Numbered from the stretch's first letter, positions 53,342-63,294 are shown. The stretch: 64,000 nucleotides of DNA from Runella limosa DSM 17973 (GCF_000482465.1 NZ_AXVJ01000055.1:36961-100960), one strand, 5' to 3'. The notes: generated by a model from the sequence alone, not told the origin. Translations and numbers: made by a program.

Positions 53342-54709
53342 ATGAATAATTTTACGCTCAATCGTCGTCGATTTCTTCAAGGGACTTCTGCTTCCATAGC
53401 ATTATCCACCCTAGATGCCAGTGGTTTGAATGTGAATAATCTTGCCAAAACGTACCGTGTGGCCTTGATTGGTACGGGCTGGTACGGAAAAAGTGATTTG
53501 TTCCGCCTTATTCAAGTGGCTTCGGTAGAAGTAGTAGCCCTTTGTGATGTGGACAAAAACATGCTAGAAGCGGCGGGTAAGCTGGTAAGCCAACGCCAAA
53601 AATCAGGAAAAGCACCTGCTTTGTATGGAGACTACCGCAAGATGCTCGCCGAAAACAAACTCGATATTGTGCTGATTGGCAGTCCTGACCATTGGCATGC
53701 CATGCAAGCGATTGACGCCGTTAAGGCAGGAGCGCACGTATATGTACAAAAGCCGATTAGTGTCGATGTAATGGAAGGCGAAGCGATGGTAGCGGCTGCC
53801 CGTAAGTACAAGAAGGTAGTACAAGTAGGTACCCAGCGAAAAAGTACGCCGCACTTGATTGAGGCCAAAAAGAACATTGTTGATGCAGGTTTGTTAGGGA
53901 AAATATCGCACGTAGAAATGTGCTGCTATTATCACATGCGCAACAACGGAAATCCACCTGTGCAAGCTGTTCCCGACTTCTTTGACTATGAAATGTGGAC
54001 AGGCCCCGCGCCAATGCGTCCGTACGATGGTTTGCCGCACATTCGTTGGTGGCGGACGTTTAAAGAATATGGAAATGGCATCATGGGCGATATGTGTATT
54101 CACATGTTTGATACCGTGCGATGGATGTTGCATTTGGGTTGGCCTAAGCGTATTACATCGTCGGGAGGGATTTATGTGCAAAAAGAAGGTAAATCAAATA
54201 TTTCAGATACGCAGTCAGCGATTTTTGAGTATGACGAATTGAACTGCGTATGGCAACATCGCACGTGGGGAACCCCCGCGAATCCCGACTATCCGTGGTC
54301 ATTTACGCTCTACGGCGAAAAAGGAACGCTTTGGGCCAGTACGATGGCGTATGATTTTATTCCACAAGGGAAGGGTGAAAAAATTCATAAAGATGTGATT
54401 TATGAAAAAGAAAAATATCCCGAAGATTTGACCGAAGAGCGCATTGAGCTAAATGCCGCCCCTGCGACGCGCCTGCACATGCTTGATTTTATTGCCGCTA
54501 TTGAGAATAATTCCCGCCCGATAGCAGATATTGAAGAAGGGCATATTTCGACGGCTAGTTGTATTCTCGCCAATATGTCAATGGAATTAGGGCGTCCTTT
54601 GGTATATGACCCTAAAAAACGGGTGGTCGTAGGTGATACCGAAGCAACAAAAAAATTGGTTCGACCCTACCGAGGCTCGTGGGTGCATCCAGACCCAAAT
54701 CGGGTTTAA
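53342..54709 (+). CDS. Tat-exported Gfo/Idh/MocA-family oxidoreductase
   Basis: A 455-residue NAD(P)-dependent oxidoreductase. A twin-arginine signal opens it (NRRRFLQGTSASIALSTL). The Rossmann domain follows with VALIGTGWYGKSDLFRLIQV, VVALCDVDKNML and the family motif VYVQKPISVDVMEGEAMV (EKP-type Lys). The substrate-binding half includes MRPYDGLPHIRWWRTFKEYG and GDMCIHMFDTVRWML. Exported members are common in Cytophagales and Planctomycetota and act on sugars or sugar derivatives in the periplasm. It has its own terminator and no clear operon partner. Confidence 0.92.
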   Translation: MNNFTLNRRRFLQGTSASIALSTLDASGLNVNNLAKTYRVALIGTGWYGKSDLFRLIQVASVEVVALCDVDKNMLEAAGKLVSQRQKSGKAPALYGDYRKMLAENKLDIVLIGSPDHWHAMQAIDAVKAGAHVYVQKPISVDVMEGEAMVAAARKYKKVVQVGTQRKSTPHLIEAKKNIVDAGLLGKISHVEMCCYYHMRNNGNPPVQAVPDFFDYEMWTGPAPMRPYDGLPHIRWWRTFKEYGNGIMGDMCIHMFDTVRWMLHLGWPKRITSSGGIYVQKEGKSNISDTQSAIFEYDELNCVWQHRTWGTPANPDYPWSFTLYGEKGTLWASTMAYDFIPQGKGEKIHKDVIYEKEKYPEDLTEERIELNAAPATRLHMLDFIAAIENNSRPIADIEEGHISTASCILANMSMELGRPLVYDPKKRVVVGDTEATKKLVRPYRGSWVHPDPNRV

Positions 54710-54732
54710 AAACACAGGTAAAAAATGGTTTT

Positions 54733-54755
54733 AGGGGCAGTAATGCTCCTTTTTT
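54733..54755 (+). terminator. Terminator after the Gfo/Idh/MocA gene
   Basis: AGGGGCA and TGCTCCT pair (one G-U) around GTAA and continue into TTTTTT, about 24 bp past the stop. Confidence 0.7.
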
Positions 54756-54880
54756 GTTTTTTACGTCAAGGGTAAAAATTTAGCCACTCGACGGTAGCAG
54801 GAAGGTAGATTCAAAAATTTTGTGTTTATTTAGGGGAATTTTAATGCCCTTTTAATCTAGCAGCATTACTTTACCCCATT

Positions 54881-55246
54881 ATGCCCCAATTGATAGATTT
54901 AAGTACCTTCGGAGAAGAGGAAGGGAAATTGACCGTTTTTGAGAAAATTTTACCAGGAGATATAAAACGAGTTTTTTATATCTACGGCGTGCCTGATGAC
55001 CAAGAGCGTGCAAAACATGGCCATTTTACGGCGACAAATGCGTTAATAATGGTCGCAGGAAATTGTCGGGTTCAGGTTAGTCACAGTGGACAAGAAGATA
55101 CGTATATTCTTGATTCGCCTTCGCAAGCACTCATTTTACATCCAGGAGATTGGCACATTATGGATCAGTTTACGCCAGATGCGGTGCTGTTGGTGATGTC
55201 AAATCAATACTATGATAAGAACGACTATTTCTTTGAAAAACCATGA
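54881..55246 (+). CDS. FdtA/QdtA-type sugar nucleotide 3,4-ketoisomerase (cupin)
   Basis: A 121-residue cupin of the FdtA/WxcM family. It converts TDP-4-keto-6-deoxyglucose to the 3-keto isomer. Characteristic stretches are [23 protein letters not shown] (with catalytic His pair HGH), [13 protein letters not shown] and [23 protein letters not shown]. Its stop overlaps the DegT aminotransferase start by 4 bp, the next step of the same pathway (3-amino-3,6-dideoxyhexose). FdtA (galacto) and QdtA (gluco) cannot be told apart here. Confidence 0.88.
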   Translation: MPQLIDLSTFGEEEGKLTVFEKILPGDIKRVFYIYGVPDDQERAKHGHFTATNALIMVAGNCRVQVSHSGQEDTYILDSPSQALILHPGDWHIMDQFTPDAVLLVMSNQYYDKNDYFFEKP

Positions 55247-56370
55247 TACTTCACCTCGACCTTAAACGTACAAATCAGCCGTATCAGGCTGAAATAGCGG
55301 AAGCGATGCAACGCGTGGCGGAGTCAGGATGGTATGTGTTGGGAAAAGAAGTGGCATCGTTTGAAGAAAATTGGGCGGAGTACTGTGGAACGTCTCATTG
55401 TTTGGGAGTTGCCAATGGACTTAATGCCTTAGAATTGATTTTTAAAGCCTTTGATTTTCCCGCAGGAAGTGAAGTGATTGTTCCTGCCAATACCTACATC
55501 GCTTCCATTCTTTCGGTTACTACTTTAGGGTTAACTCCGATTTGGGTAGAACCAGACCCCAAAACATTCAACATTGACCCACGTAAGATTGAAGAAAAAA
55601 TTACGCCTCGTACCAAAGCCATTTTAGCCGTACACCTCTACGGAAAATGCTGTGATATGAAACCCATTTGGGACATTGCGCGCAAATACGGCCTCAAAAT
55701 CGTGGAAGATGCTGCCCAAGCCCATGGCGCTATTTACCAGGGTCACAAAGCAGGTAATTTGTCGGATGCGGCAGCCTTTAGTTTCTACCCAACCAAAAAC
55801 TTGGGTGCTTTGGGAGATGCAGGAGCCATCACAACCAACGATTCTGACTTGGCACGTAAAATAGCTAGCTTACGAAATTATGGTTCTACTATCAAATATT
55901 ACAACGACCACGTAGGAACCAATAGTCGTTTGGACGAACTACAAGCGGCGATTTTGAACGTGAAATTGAAGTATTTAGAAACGGAAAACCAACGCCGCCG
56001 CGAACTAGCGCGTTTTTATTTGTCTGAAATAAAGCATCCTGATTTGGTACTTCCGAGTCTCAAAACGCTTTACGAGGATGCGTGGCATTTGTTTGTGGTA
56101 CGTCATCCCAAACGGGAACAATTCATTGATTATTTGATGGAGAATGGCATTCAAGCCACGGTGCATTATCCAGTACCTCCGCACAAACAAAAAGCCTATT
56201 CGGAATATAATCATTTGAGTTTGCCCATTTCGGAACAAATTCATAATGAAGTGATTAGCCTTCCTTTGAACCCTTCGCTAACCGACGAAGAGGCGCGCCA
56301 TATCGTTCAAGTCATTAACCAATCTGTCTATCAACCTCATGCTGCTGTCGGTTATCATTCCCGTCTATAA
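55243..56370 (+). CDS. DegT/DnrJ/EryC1/StrS aminotransferase (FdtB/QdtB type)
   Basis: A 375-residue PLP enzyme that transaminates the 3-keto sugar nucleotide made by the FdtA/QdtA enzyme. The PLP-binding Lys185 is in [18 protein letters not shown]. Other family marks are [63 protein letters not shown] and [12 protein letters not shown]. It overlaps the next glycosyltransferase by 32 bp. Genes for TDP-glucose synthesis (rmlA, rmlB) and the acetyltransferase FdtC are not in the window. Confidence 0.92.
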   Translation: MILHLDLKRTNQPYQAEIAEAMQRVAESGWYVLGKEVASFEENWAEYCGTSHCLGVANGLNALELIFKAFDFPAGSEVIVPANTYIASILSVTTLGLTPIWVEPDPKTFNIDPRKIEEKITPRTKAILAVHLYGKCCDMKPIWDIARKYGLKIVEDAAQAHGAIYQGHKAGNLSDAAAFSFYPTKNLGALGDAGAITTNDSDLARKIASLRNYGSTIKYYNDHVGTNSRLDELQAAILNVKLKYLETENQRRRELARFYLSEIKHPDLVLPSLKTLYEDAWHLFVVRHPKREQFIDYLMENGIQATVHYPVPPHKQKAYSEYNHLSLPISEQIHNEVISLPLNPSLTDEEARHIVQVINQSVYQPHAAVGYHSRL

Positions 56371-57271
56371 CAGCGAACAGACGATTAATCGACTCGTTGA
56401 GCATGTACTGGAAACGCTGGACCGAACTACCCTCGAAATCGTGTTGGTCAACGACGGTAGTCGCGACCGTTCGGAGCAAGTTTGTACGGAATTAGCAAAG
56501 CGTTTTTCGGAAGTGAAATTTATTTCATTGCGTCGTAATTCAGGGGAGTTCAATGCCGTCATGTGCGGTTTGAATCATGCTTCGGGCGATTATTGTGTGA
56601 TGATTGACGACGATTTCCAGAATCCTCCTACCGAAATTTTAAAACTCGTTGAAACGGCTCAACAGGGCGATTACGACGTGGTATATTCATTTTATGCCAC
56701 CAAAAAACACTCGTGGTTTCGAAATTTTGGCAGTTGGTTGGTCAATCGGGTGACTACATGGTTACTCGAAAAACCCAACGATTTGTACTTGTCGAGTTTT
56801 AAGTTGATTAATCAAGCTGTCGTTCAAGAAATTATCAAATACAAAGGCCCATATCCGTACCTCGACGGCCTGATTTTTAGAGCCACCCGTAACGTAGGAC
56901 GCGTGCAGGTGTCGCACAATGCCCGCGAGGAAGGTGAATCGGGATATACTTTGCGTAAGCTCACTTCGCTCTTTATGACCATTTTGTTTGGGTATTCGCT
57001 CAAACCTTTGCGGTTGTTGACAGCCACGGGTTTGGCCTTTTCGGGTTTCTCACTACTGGCAGTACTGATAGACTTGGTGTTGTACGCCATTCATTCTGAG
57101 TTCTTTATTTTGAATTCGGTACTCATTCTGCTTACTTTTTTTAGTGGATTGATTTTGACCTGCTTAGGGATTGTGGGGGAATACATCGGCCGTATTTTTA
57201 TGGCCCAAAGCGGCTTGCCACAGTACGTGGAGAAAATGGTGATTACAAAGGAGCCGCAAATAAAAAAATAA
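56339..57271 (+). CDS. Family 2 glycosyltransferase, membrane-anchored (GtrB/DPM1 type)
   Basis: A 310-residue glycosyltransferase with a GT-A fold. It starts [18 protein letters not shown] and has the DXD-type [14 protein letters not shown]. Two C-terminal membrane helices (about 232-255 and 262-290) are typical of GtrB/ArnC-like enzymes that transfer a sugar to undecaprenyl phosphate. It overlaps the aminotransferase by 32 bp, and the next gene begins 20 bp later, so the operon continues. It probably loads a sugar onto lipid carrier for the downstream membrane protein. Confidence 0.92.
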   Translation: MLLSVIIPVYNSEQTINRLVEHVLETLDRTTLEIVLVNDGSRDRSEQVCTELAKRFSEVKFISLRRNSGEFNAVMCGLNHASGDYCVMIDDDFQNPPTEILKLVETAQQGDYDVVYSFYATKKHSWFRNFGSWLVNRVTTWLLEKPNDLYLSSFKLINQAVVQEIIKYKGPYPYLDGLIFRATRNVGRVQVSHNAREEGESGYTLRKLTSLFMTILFGYSLKPLRLLTATGLAFSGFSLLAVLIDLVLYAIHSEFFILNSVLILLTFFSGLILTCLGIVGEYIGRIFMAQSGLPQYVEKMVITKEPQIKK

Positions 57272-57291
57272 GAATTTTTAACGCGATTGCG

Positions 57292-58062
57292 ATGATAGGT
57301 AAACAGGACGAATACGAACGGATGTTCAACGCTGAACGCCAATTGTGGTGGTACAAAGTGCTGCACCAGAAGGCAACCGAGCGTATCAAACAACATTTTA
57401 CGAATCCAACAAACCTTACGATTTTGGATGCAGGATGCGGAACGGGCGGAATGTTGATTCATTTAAAAGAACAAGGTTTTAAGGCCATCGAAGGGTTTGA
57501 TTATTCGGAAGATGGCGTCAAGTTTTCGCAGTCGAGAGGCTTGGACGTGACGTATTTTGACCTAACCAAAATTGCGGCTTATAAACCCGAAAAAAAGTTT
57601 GACGTTATTATCTGCAATGACGTTTTTACGTATTTTTCGGATGAAGTTATTGTGGATGTTTTAGCCGCTATTAAGGCTAAACTGGCCCCAAACGGCATTT
57701 TTATTACCAATAACAATGCCCACGCTGCTTTTGCGGGAGTACACGATGTGGTGGTGGGAGGACAAAAAAGATTTGTCAAAGAGGACATGCAAAGGTTGGC
57801 AAAAGCCGCCAATTTAGAAGTGACCTACGCAACCTATTGGAGTTTCTTTTTATCGCCACTTATCATGGCAGTACGGGCATGGCAACGGTTTCAGATGAAA
57901 CGGGGGTGGATTGACCTCAGTAAAGAGTCGTCTGATGTGGCAGTTCCGCCGTCTTTCATCAATAATACGCTGTATTGGTTGGTAAAAATCGAAGAAAGTA
58001 TCATTGGTAAAGGCCCTTTCGGAAGTTCGGTTTTTGTGACCATGGCTCCTAAGAAAGTATGA
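57292..58062 (+). CDS. Class I SAM-dependent methyltransferase (sugar operon)
   Basis: A 256-residue methyltransferase. The SAM-binding motif is TILDAGCGTGGMLIHL with KAIEGFDYSEDGVKF after it, then KFDVIICNDVFTYF. Region 150-255 has a possible membrane-associated segment (WSFFLSPLIMAVRAW). Its start follows a glycosyltransferase by 20 bp and its end overlaps the membrane protein gene by 4 bp, so it belongs to the same operon. Its target, perhaps a glycolipid or sugar, is not known. Confidence 0.85.
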   Translation: MIGKQDEYERMFNAERQLWWYKVLHQKATERIKQHFTNPTNLTILDAGCGTGGMLIHLKEQGFKAIEGFDYSEDGVKFSQSRGLDVTYFDLTKIAAYKPEKKFDVIICNDVFTYFSDEVIVDVLAAIKAKLAPNGIFITNNNAHAAFAGVHDVVVGGQKRFVKEDMQRLAKAANLEVTYATYWSFFLSPLIMAVRAWQRFQMKRGWIDLSKESSDVAVPPSFINNTLYWLVKIEESIIGKGPFGSSVFVTMAPKKV

Positions 58063-59600
58063 CAATAAAACGCGCTGATACTTGGTGGAATGCCCTATTC
58101 GTCAGTAGTTTACTCGTGTTGATAGCCATTAGGTGGTGTTATCAAATTCCAACCGAACTGGATGTGGATACGAGTACGTGGATTAGCTCGGCCATCAGTA
58201 CAGCGCACGCTGACCGCCCGCTTTGGACCTTACTCAATTATTCCGACAGCCGCCCACTCACGGTACTTCCTTTGGCGGTGGCCGAAATGGCAGGAATCAA
58301 AGTCGATTGGGCGCTGGCCGACGGGATTGGGGTCATGCTCTGGGTCGCGACGCTGACGTTTGTTTTTCTGATGTTTAAACATTGGTTTTCTTCGGCACGG
58401 TCATTTTTGTTTACCGCTCCTCTGCTGCTCTTCCAAGCGTTTCATTTATGGCCTGGTTTTATGACCTACAATTCAGAACACGTTTGTATTCTGATGTTGA
58501 CGGTAGGTTTTTGGGCGGTTATTAAACTGAAAAACAGCACTTATCCTTCGTGGTGTTATTTCCTCTTGGGGGTGTGGCTGGGGCTTTTGCCGTTTGCCAA
58601 GTTTCAAACCATTCCGATGGGGTTGATTTTGGCACTTTTTCTCCTTTTTTTTCTACTCAAAACCCAACAATGGAAACGCCTTTTGGCGTTGGTGGGAGGC
58701 GGAATTTTGCCTGTTTTGTTAGTAAACGGGTATTATTATCATTACGACCAACTGGAAACATTCTGGAATGATTATTTCTGGAGTTATTATTACTACTCAT
58801 TTTCTACCGTACATTCAAAACTAGAAACCAGCAACCGTTTCAGTCCACTTACCATCGGGCGATTTGTGTTTCAGCCTGCCGCTACCCGCGTTTTTTGGGG
58901 AGTTCAACTTGTATTAATTTCGACAGGGGTTATTCAGTTTTTACGATTTCCTTCGCGGCACGTGGTCGTTTCCCGCTCCGTGATGGGCCTTGCGGTGGGA
59001 ATGGCCTTGGTAAGTTTGTACGCCGTTTTACAAGCAGGAAATCCGTTTGACCATTACTTATTGTTTTTGTTTGTTCCTTCGGTCGTGCTGGCGAGTTTTT
59101 GCTCTCTGTACTTTTCGCCCAAAACGTTTTCTAGCTTGTGGACAGTTGCCCTTTTGGCAATCGCCTTGGAAGGTATCAGAAATGTGGTTGTGTTTCCTTT
59201 GGGAACGATTCCTAAGCTGCCTAAGTCAGATACAATGATACGCAAGGCAATACAAGCGAATATTTTTCCCAATGAAACAATGACAATTTGGGGCTATGCC
59301 GACCGTTTTTTTGTATATGAACACTTGCCAGCGGGCAATCGCCTTCCACACTCGTACTGGATTTATACCGAAAGCCCCTTGCAAACCCACCGTCAACGCG
59401 AATTAATTGATGATTTAGACCAAAATAAACCCGCGTTATTTATGGATGCCATGGTGGCTCCCGTGTCAACCATTTATGTTCCTGCCAATGTGAACTACCG
59501 CCACGAAAAATTTCCAATCATTGCAAAATATGTTAGGGAGCATTATACGTTGGTAGATGTAGTGAAAGGCGCTCGCTTTTACCGACGAAAAAAAGAGTGA
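58059..59600 (+). CDS. Multi-spanning membrane protein, probable lipid-linked-sugar glycosyltransferase
   Basis: A 513-residue protein with about ten to twelve hydrophobic segments over residues 10-375 and a soluble C-terminal part (about 380-513). An acidic pair (TELDVDTSTWISSA) in the first periplasmic loop is reminiscent of GT-C/PMT-like glycosyltransferases. It lies last in the sugar operon, after a GtrB-type enzyme that could supply a polyprenyl-linked sugar donor. No family signature is unmistakable, so the assignment rests on topology and position. Confidence 0.65.
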   Translation: MTIKRADTWWNALFVSSLLVLIAIRWCYQIPTELDVDTSTWISSAISTAHADRPLWTLLNYSDSRPLTVLPLAVAEMAGIKVDWALADGIGVMLWVATLTFVFLMFKHWFSSARSFLFTAPLLLFQAFHLWPGFMTYNSEHVCILMLTVGFWAVIKLKNSTYPSWCYFLLGVWLGLLPFAKFQTIPMGLILALFLLFFLLKTQQWKRLLALVGGGILPVLLVNGYYYHYDQLETFWNDYFWSYYYYSFSTVHSKLETSNRFSPLTIGRFVFQPAATRVFWGVQLVLISTGVIQFLRFPSRHVVVSRSVMGLAVGMALVSLYAVLQAGNPFDHYLLFLFVPSVVLASFCSLYFSPKTFSSLWTVALLAIALEGIRNVVVFPLGTIPKLPKSDTMIRKAIQANIFPNETMTIWGYADRFFVYEHLPAGNRLPHSYWIYTESPLQTHRQRELIDDLDQNKPALFMDAMVAPVSTIYVPANVNYRHEKFPIIAKYVREHYTLVDVVKGARFYRRKKE

Positions 59601-59648
59601 AATTTGAATCGAAGTGGCCTATCAGCGAGAGAGTGTCAAGCGCTTCAT

Positions 59649-59656
59649 TAAATTTG
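59649..59656 (+). promoter_or_regulatory. -7 promoter box of the M42 peptidase gene
   Basis: TAAATTTG matches TAnnTTTG, 44 bp ahead of the ATG. Confidence 0.4.
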
Positions 59657-59700
59657 TATTTATAAAAATGAGTAGTGAGTTAAATAGCAAATAAAACATC

Positions 59701-60771
59701 ATGTCAGACAAAAGCACCGAATTCCTTTATAATTACTTAAACAACGCTTCTCCGACGGGTTTTGAATCGTCGGGACAACAAATTTGGCTTGATTACTTGA
59801 AGCCTTACATCGATGATTACCTCGTGGACACGTACGGAACTGCCGTGGGTATCATCAACCCCGACCAGCCGTATAAAGTGGTGATTGAAGCGCACTCGGA
59901 CGAGATTTCTTGGTTTGTCAATTACATCTCAGAAGATGGCTACATCTACGTGATTCGTAATGGAGGTTCTGATGCTCTTATCGCTCCTTCAATGCGGGTT
60001 AATCTTCATACAAAAAAGGGTACTGTCAAAGGTGTTTTTGGGTGGCCTGCCATTCACGTGCGAGACCTCGCGAAAGAAGCTGCCCCCAAAGTGGCGGACT
60101 TAACCATCGACGTGGGAGCGAGTAGTAAAAAAGAAGTAGAAGAAATGGGCATCCACGTGGGTACGGTTGCTACGTTTTCGGATGGCTTGTTTGAAATGAA
60201 CAATCGCTACTACGTAGGGCGTGCGTTGGACAACCGCATGGGTGGGTTTATGATTGCGGAAGTAGCGCGTCGTTTGAAAGAAAACAACATTACGTTGCCA
60301 TTTACGCTTTATATCGTCAATGCGGTTCAGGAAGAGATTGGTTTACGCGGTGCTGAGATGATTGTGCGTCGTTTGAAACCAGATTTAGCGATTTGTACCG
60401 ACGTAACACACGATACGCAGTCGCCGATGTACAAGAAAAAAGAACAAGGAGACATGAAGTGCGGCGGCGGGCCTGTATTGTGCTACGGCCCTGCGGTGCA
60501 AAACAACGTGCTAGACATGTTAATCGGGGTTGCCGAAGACAAAAAGATTTCGTTCCAACGCCAAGCCGTAAGTCGCTCGACGGGCACGGACACCGACGCT
60601 TTTGCGTATGCGACCGAAGGAGTTGCCTCAGCTTTGATTTCATTGCCATTGAAATACATGCACACCACCGTGGAAACCGTTCACAAAGATGACGTGCAAA
60701 GTGTAATCAACCTCATGTATGAGGTGCTCGTTCAACTCAAAGGAAACGAGGACTTTAGATACATTAAATAA
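59701..60771 (+). CDS. M42-family metallo-aminopeptidase
   Basis: A 356-residue cytosolic peptidase of the M42 (glutamyl aminopeptidase/endoglucanase-like) family. Metal and catalytic sites are visible: VVIEAHSDEISWFV (His), GRALDNRMGG (bridging Asp), the Glu pair in AVQEEIGLRGAEM, ICTDVTHDT (Asp), and a final His in LKYMHTTVETVHKDD. It starts with SPTGFESSGQQIWLDYLKPY, typical of M42. It forms dodecameric shells in related species and trims peptides. It is a single-gene unit beside the repeat-rich accessory region. Confidence 0.94.
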   Translation: MSDKSTEFLYNYLNNASPTGFESSGQQIWLDYLKPYIDDYLVDTYGTAVGIINPDQPYKVVIEAHSDEISWFVNYISEDGYIYVIRNGGSDALIAPSMRVNLHTKKGTVKGVFGWPAIHVRDLAKEAAPKVADLTIDVGASSKKEVEEMGIHVGTVATFSDGLFEMNNRYYVGRALDNRMGGFMIAEVARRLKENNITLPFTLYIVNAVQEEIGLRGAEMIVRRLKPDLAICTDVTHDTQSPMYKKKEQGDMKCGGGPVLCYGPAVQNNVLDMLIGVAEDKKISFQRQAVSRSTGTDTDAFAYATEGVASALISLPLKYMHTTVETVHKDDVQSVINLMYEVLVQLKGNEDFRYIK

Positions 60772-60780
60772 GGAATATAA

Positions 60781-60926
60781 TGCAGTTTTGAGAAACCGCA
60801 GGCACGGGCGCTGCCCCCGAACTACGATTCGGGGGCAACAAGGCCTAGCGTCTCCGACGCGTCTTTTTGCAGCAACTGGGTTTTGAGAAACCCTGCTGCG
60901 GTTGTGAGTAACCGCAGGCACAGGGT
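60781..60926. repeat. Hairpin repeat, copy A (upstream of the kinase gene)
   Basis: A 110-bp core (60781-60890) holds, in order: TTTTGAGAAA hairpin, CCCCCGAA/TTCGGGGG hairpin, GGCCTAGCGTCTCCGACGC, GTCTTTTTGCAGCAACT and a second TTTTGAGAAA hairpin. A further GTTGTGAGTAACCGC arm extends to about 60926. It matches copy B with two differences over 110 bp. Confidence 0.88.
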
Positions 60927-61026
60927 GGATCCAACTACAAGCCTTGAAAACCAAATTGTCAAAGAACGAAAAAACAATTATTATTATTTGCTTATACTAC
61001 ACCTGAGCGTAACATCAGTTATTATT

Positions 61027-62547
61027 ATGGAATATGAGGAAAATAAGAAAAAAGAAGATTTACTAGAGAAAGTAACAGCCCATTTTGATGCATTAGGTTT
61101 AGATGACTGGAAAGCCCAAGGTAATGCAAAAAGTGGCGGGCAAGCCATCGGGATAGCTGTAAGAAATATAGCTACTAAAGAGTTGGGTTTTTTTAGACTT
61201 TTGAATGCTCCTTCAGAAGATGAAATTAGAAGATTTAAGAGGGAAATAAAAATTTTGACTGACGAAAGATATTATCATAAAAATGTCATCAAAATTTTGA
61301 CTCATTCTACTTCAGGTGATAACTATTGGTACATATCAAAGCAAGGACAGCCATTTGATACTTGGTGGCATAAGCGAAAAGAAAAATTAGATTATGACCC
61401 CAATCGAATATTTGACGAAGCAAAAGAAATAGTCTATAATCTTGCTGATGGGTTAGTAAAGCTACATAAGGAAGGAGTAGTACATAGAGATATTAAAGTA
61501 CCCAATATTGTGGTTATTGATGATGAGCCAGTACTAATTGATTTTGGAGTATCTTTTGACCCTGAAGACGAAAGACTCACAGAAGTGGGTGAAGCTGTTG
61601 GGAATGAAATGCATAGTCCTGATGTAGCAAGAAATTGGTTAGAAAAAGTACTAACTTGGATTGATATTTTTCATCTTAGTCAGCTATTTATGTGGATGGT
61701 TGCTGAGAAAAATGTTAAACATTATTGGAGACGTCCTCTTCACTGGAGATATGTAAACTATTCTAAAGGTTTATCAAAAAATAATGAAAATATCATCAGA
61801 GCAGTTACTGCAATAGCAGGGACTCCCGAGACCAGCCCAAAAGATGCAGGACAATTTTTAGATATACTTATTCAAGTGACATCAAATTATGAGAATTACA
61901 ATATGGATGAAGCGTCAAAAAGAATTTTGCAGGAAATGGAAGATTCGAGTGTTAGTAAAACAAAGGCACGCGCGGAGAATATAGAGATGCTAGGTGCTGA
62001 TTTTGAGCTTATTAAAATTTTTGAAGAAAAAATAAACACATCTATCATCAAGGCAGTAAACTCTCTTGCTCCCAGCTTAATGGAAAAAATTCACATACCT
62101 ACAAATATAAGGTTATCTGAATATGCTGATAAAATATTCTCAAATTTGGAGTATAAATTTGAGAATACAAGGCCCCGTTTTGGAAGCTATATGTTTCCCT
62201 GTTTAACAATCCAATTTGGTAATGATCCTGCGTTTTGGCTAAGGACTTTTATCTGCATGGAGATACCTTCCTATCGTAAACGCTATGATAATCCGATTTC
62301 TGATGAATATTTAAATTTCTATTTATGGTTTGAGTTTGAAGGCTCTGACAGCGATTATTTTGGCAGAAATGGTCTAACTAGGCCTCATTATGTTTGTTTT
62401 AAGCCTACAGGTGAAATACAGGTACTGTATAATGAACAATTTTTTATACACGCACGCAAGGCAAATACCATAGATGGTTTTATAGAATATGCTATAGAGC
62501 AATTTCAAAATCCTAAGTGCTGGAGATTATTCGGGAAGAGATTATAA
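61027..62547 (+). CDS. Hanks-type Ser/Thr protein kinase with unknown C-terminal domain
   Basis: A 506-residue protein. The ATG at 61027 is chosen because the frame upstream runs through the repeat. The kinase domain (about 15-290) shows a Gly-loop-like GNAKSGGQAIGIAV, alphaC Glu73, HRD at 153-155 with Lys157 and Asn160, and DFG at 172-174. The beta3 position that is normally Lys appears to be Arg57 (GFFRLL), so activity needs proof. Residues about 320-506 match no family I know. The gene is visibly more AT-rich than its neighbours and is bracketed by two near-identical repeats, which points to horizontal arrival. A phage-defence or stress role is possible but not shown. Confidence 0.85.
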   Translation: MEYEENKKKEDLLEKVTAHFDALGLDDWKAQGNAKSGGQAIGIAVRNIATKELGFFRLLNAPSEDEIRRFKREIKILTDERYYHKNVIKILTHSTSGDNYWYISKQGQPFDTWWHKRKEKLDYDPNRIFDEAKEIVYNLADGLVKLHKEGVVHRDIKVPNIVVIDDEPVLIDFGVSFDPEDERLTEVGEAVGNEMHSPDVARNWLEKVLTWIDIFHLSQLFMWMVAEKNVKHYWRRPLHWRYVNYSKGLSKNNENIIRAVTAIAGTPETSPKDAGQFLDILIQVTSNYENYNMDEASKRILQEMEDSSVSKTKARAENIEMLGADFELIKIFEEKINTSIIKAVNSLAPSLMEKIHIPTNIRLSEYADKIFSNLEYKFENTRPRFGSYMFPCLTIQFGNDPAFWLRTFICMEIPSYRKRYDNPISDEYLNFYLWFEFEGSDSDYFGRNGLTRPHYVCFKPTGEIQVLYNEQFFIHARKANTIDGFIEYAIEQFQNPKCWRLFGKRL

Positions 62548-62579
62548 TATATCTGTCCTATTTGCTTGGATATGCCAAC

Positions 62580-62703
62580 TGCGGTTTTGAGAAACCGCAG
62601 GCACGGGCGCTGCCCCCGAACTACAATTCGGGGGCAACAAGGCCTAGCGTCTCCGACGCGTCTTTTTGCAGCAACTGGGTTTTGAGAAATCGCAGGCACG
62701 GGG
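62580..62703. repeat. Hairpin repeat, copy B (downstream of the kinase gene)
   Basis: Positions 62580-62689 repeat copy A in the same orientation with two base differences. After the second TTTTGAGAAA the sequence jumps to TCGCAGGCACGGGG, as if about 20 bp present in copy A had been lost. It lies between the kinase and the GNAT-like gene. Confidence 0.88.
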
Positions 62704-62762
62704 GCGTAAGTAACGACCCCTCAAGACTTTGTAGTTTCTCAAAATTTTTGTAAATTCACAGA

Positions 62763-63290
62763 GTGAAAAAAGGGGAAGAAATATTATTAGACTTCTTTGT
62801 GGATAGGCTGACAAACTCCATCCAAAATACTATATCAGGAGATAGTTTTCCTACTGAAGTCTCTCGCTTTACGCTCAAAGACAGTAAACGAACTGCCAAG
62901 AAAAATGGTTGGAACTTCAATTGGAAAGCAGAATTGAAGGACGATATTAATGAAGTTTATAAACTTACGATTGTAAATAATCCTGATATTATTCAGGGAG
63001 TTTTGAGTGTTCGTAAAGAAAGTGACCATATTTTCATGAACTTGCTTGAGAACGCACCTTTTAACATTGGACAAAATAAACTCTATGAGGGCGTTGCAGG
63101 AAACCTCGTTGCTTATGCCTGTAAACTTTCTTTTCAATACGGTTTTGATGGGTTCGTGGCGTTTACTGCTAAGACTAAACTAATAGCCCATTATGAAGCT
63201 TCCTTGGGGGCTAATCACATTGGGGGGCATCGAATGATTATTGAAACCCACGCAGCAAGATTTTTAGTCGAAAAATATTTTAAATCATAA
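62763..63290 (+). CDS. Putative GNAT-like protein
   Basis: A 175-residue protein with a GTG start at 62763; no ATG is nearby. The C-terminal half resembles GNAT acetyltransferases: LYEGVAGNLVAYACKLSFQY, then FDGFVAFTAKTKLIAHYEASLGA (strand plus Tyr typical of motif B) and RMIIETHAARFLVEKYF. The acetyl-CoA pyrophosphate loop is not clear, so activity is uncertain. It is AT-rich and begins 60 bp after copy B of the repeat. A 52-residue gene follows after 4 bp. The two may be a functional pair. Confidence 0.6.
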   Translation: MKKGEEILLDFFVDRLTNSIQNTISGDSFPTEVSRFTLKDSKRTAKKNGWNFNWKAELKDDINEVYKLTIVNNPDIIQGVLSVRKESDHIFMNLLENAPFNIGQNKLYEGVAGNLVAYACKLSFQYGFDGFVAFTAKTKLIAHYEASLGANHIGGHRMIIETHAARFLVEKYFKS

Positions 63291-63294
63291 TTCT

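Noticed and set aside
60393..60692. 99-codon frame inside the M42 peptidase gene
   Set aside because: It is a shadow frame of a gene with all metal ligands visible.
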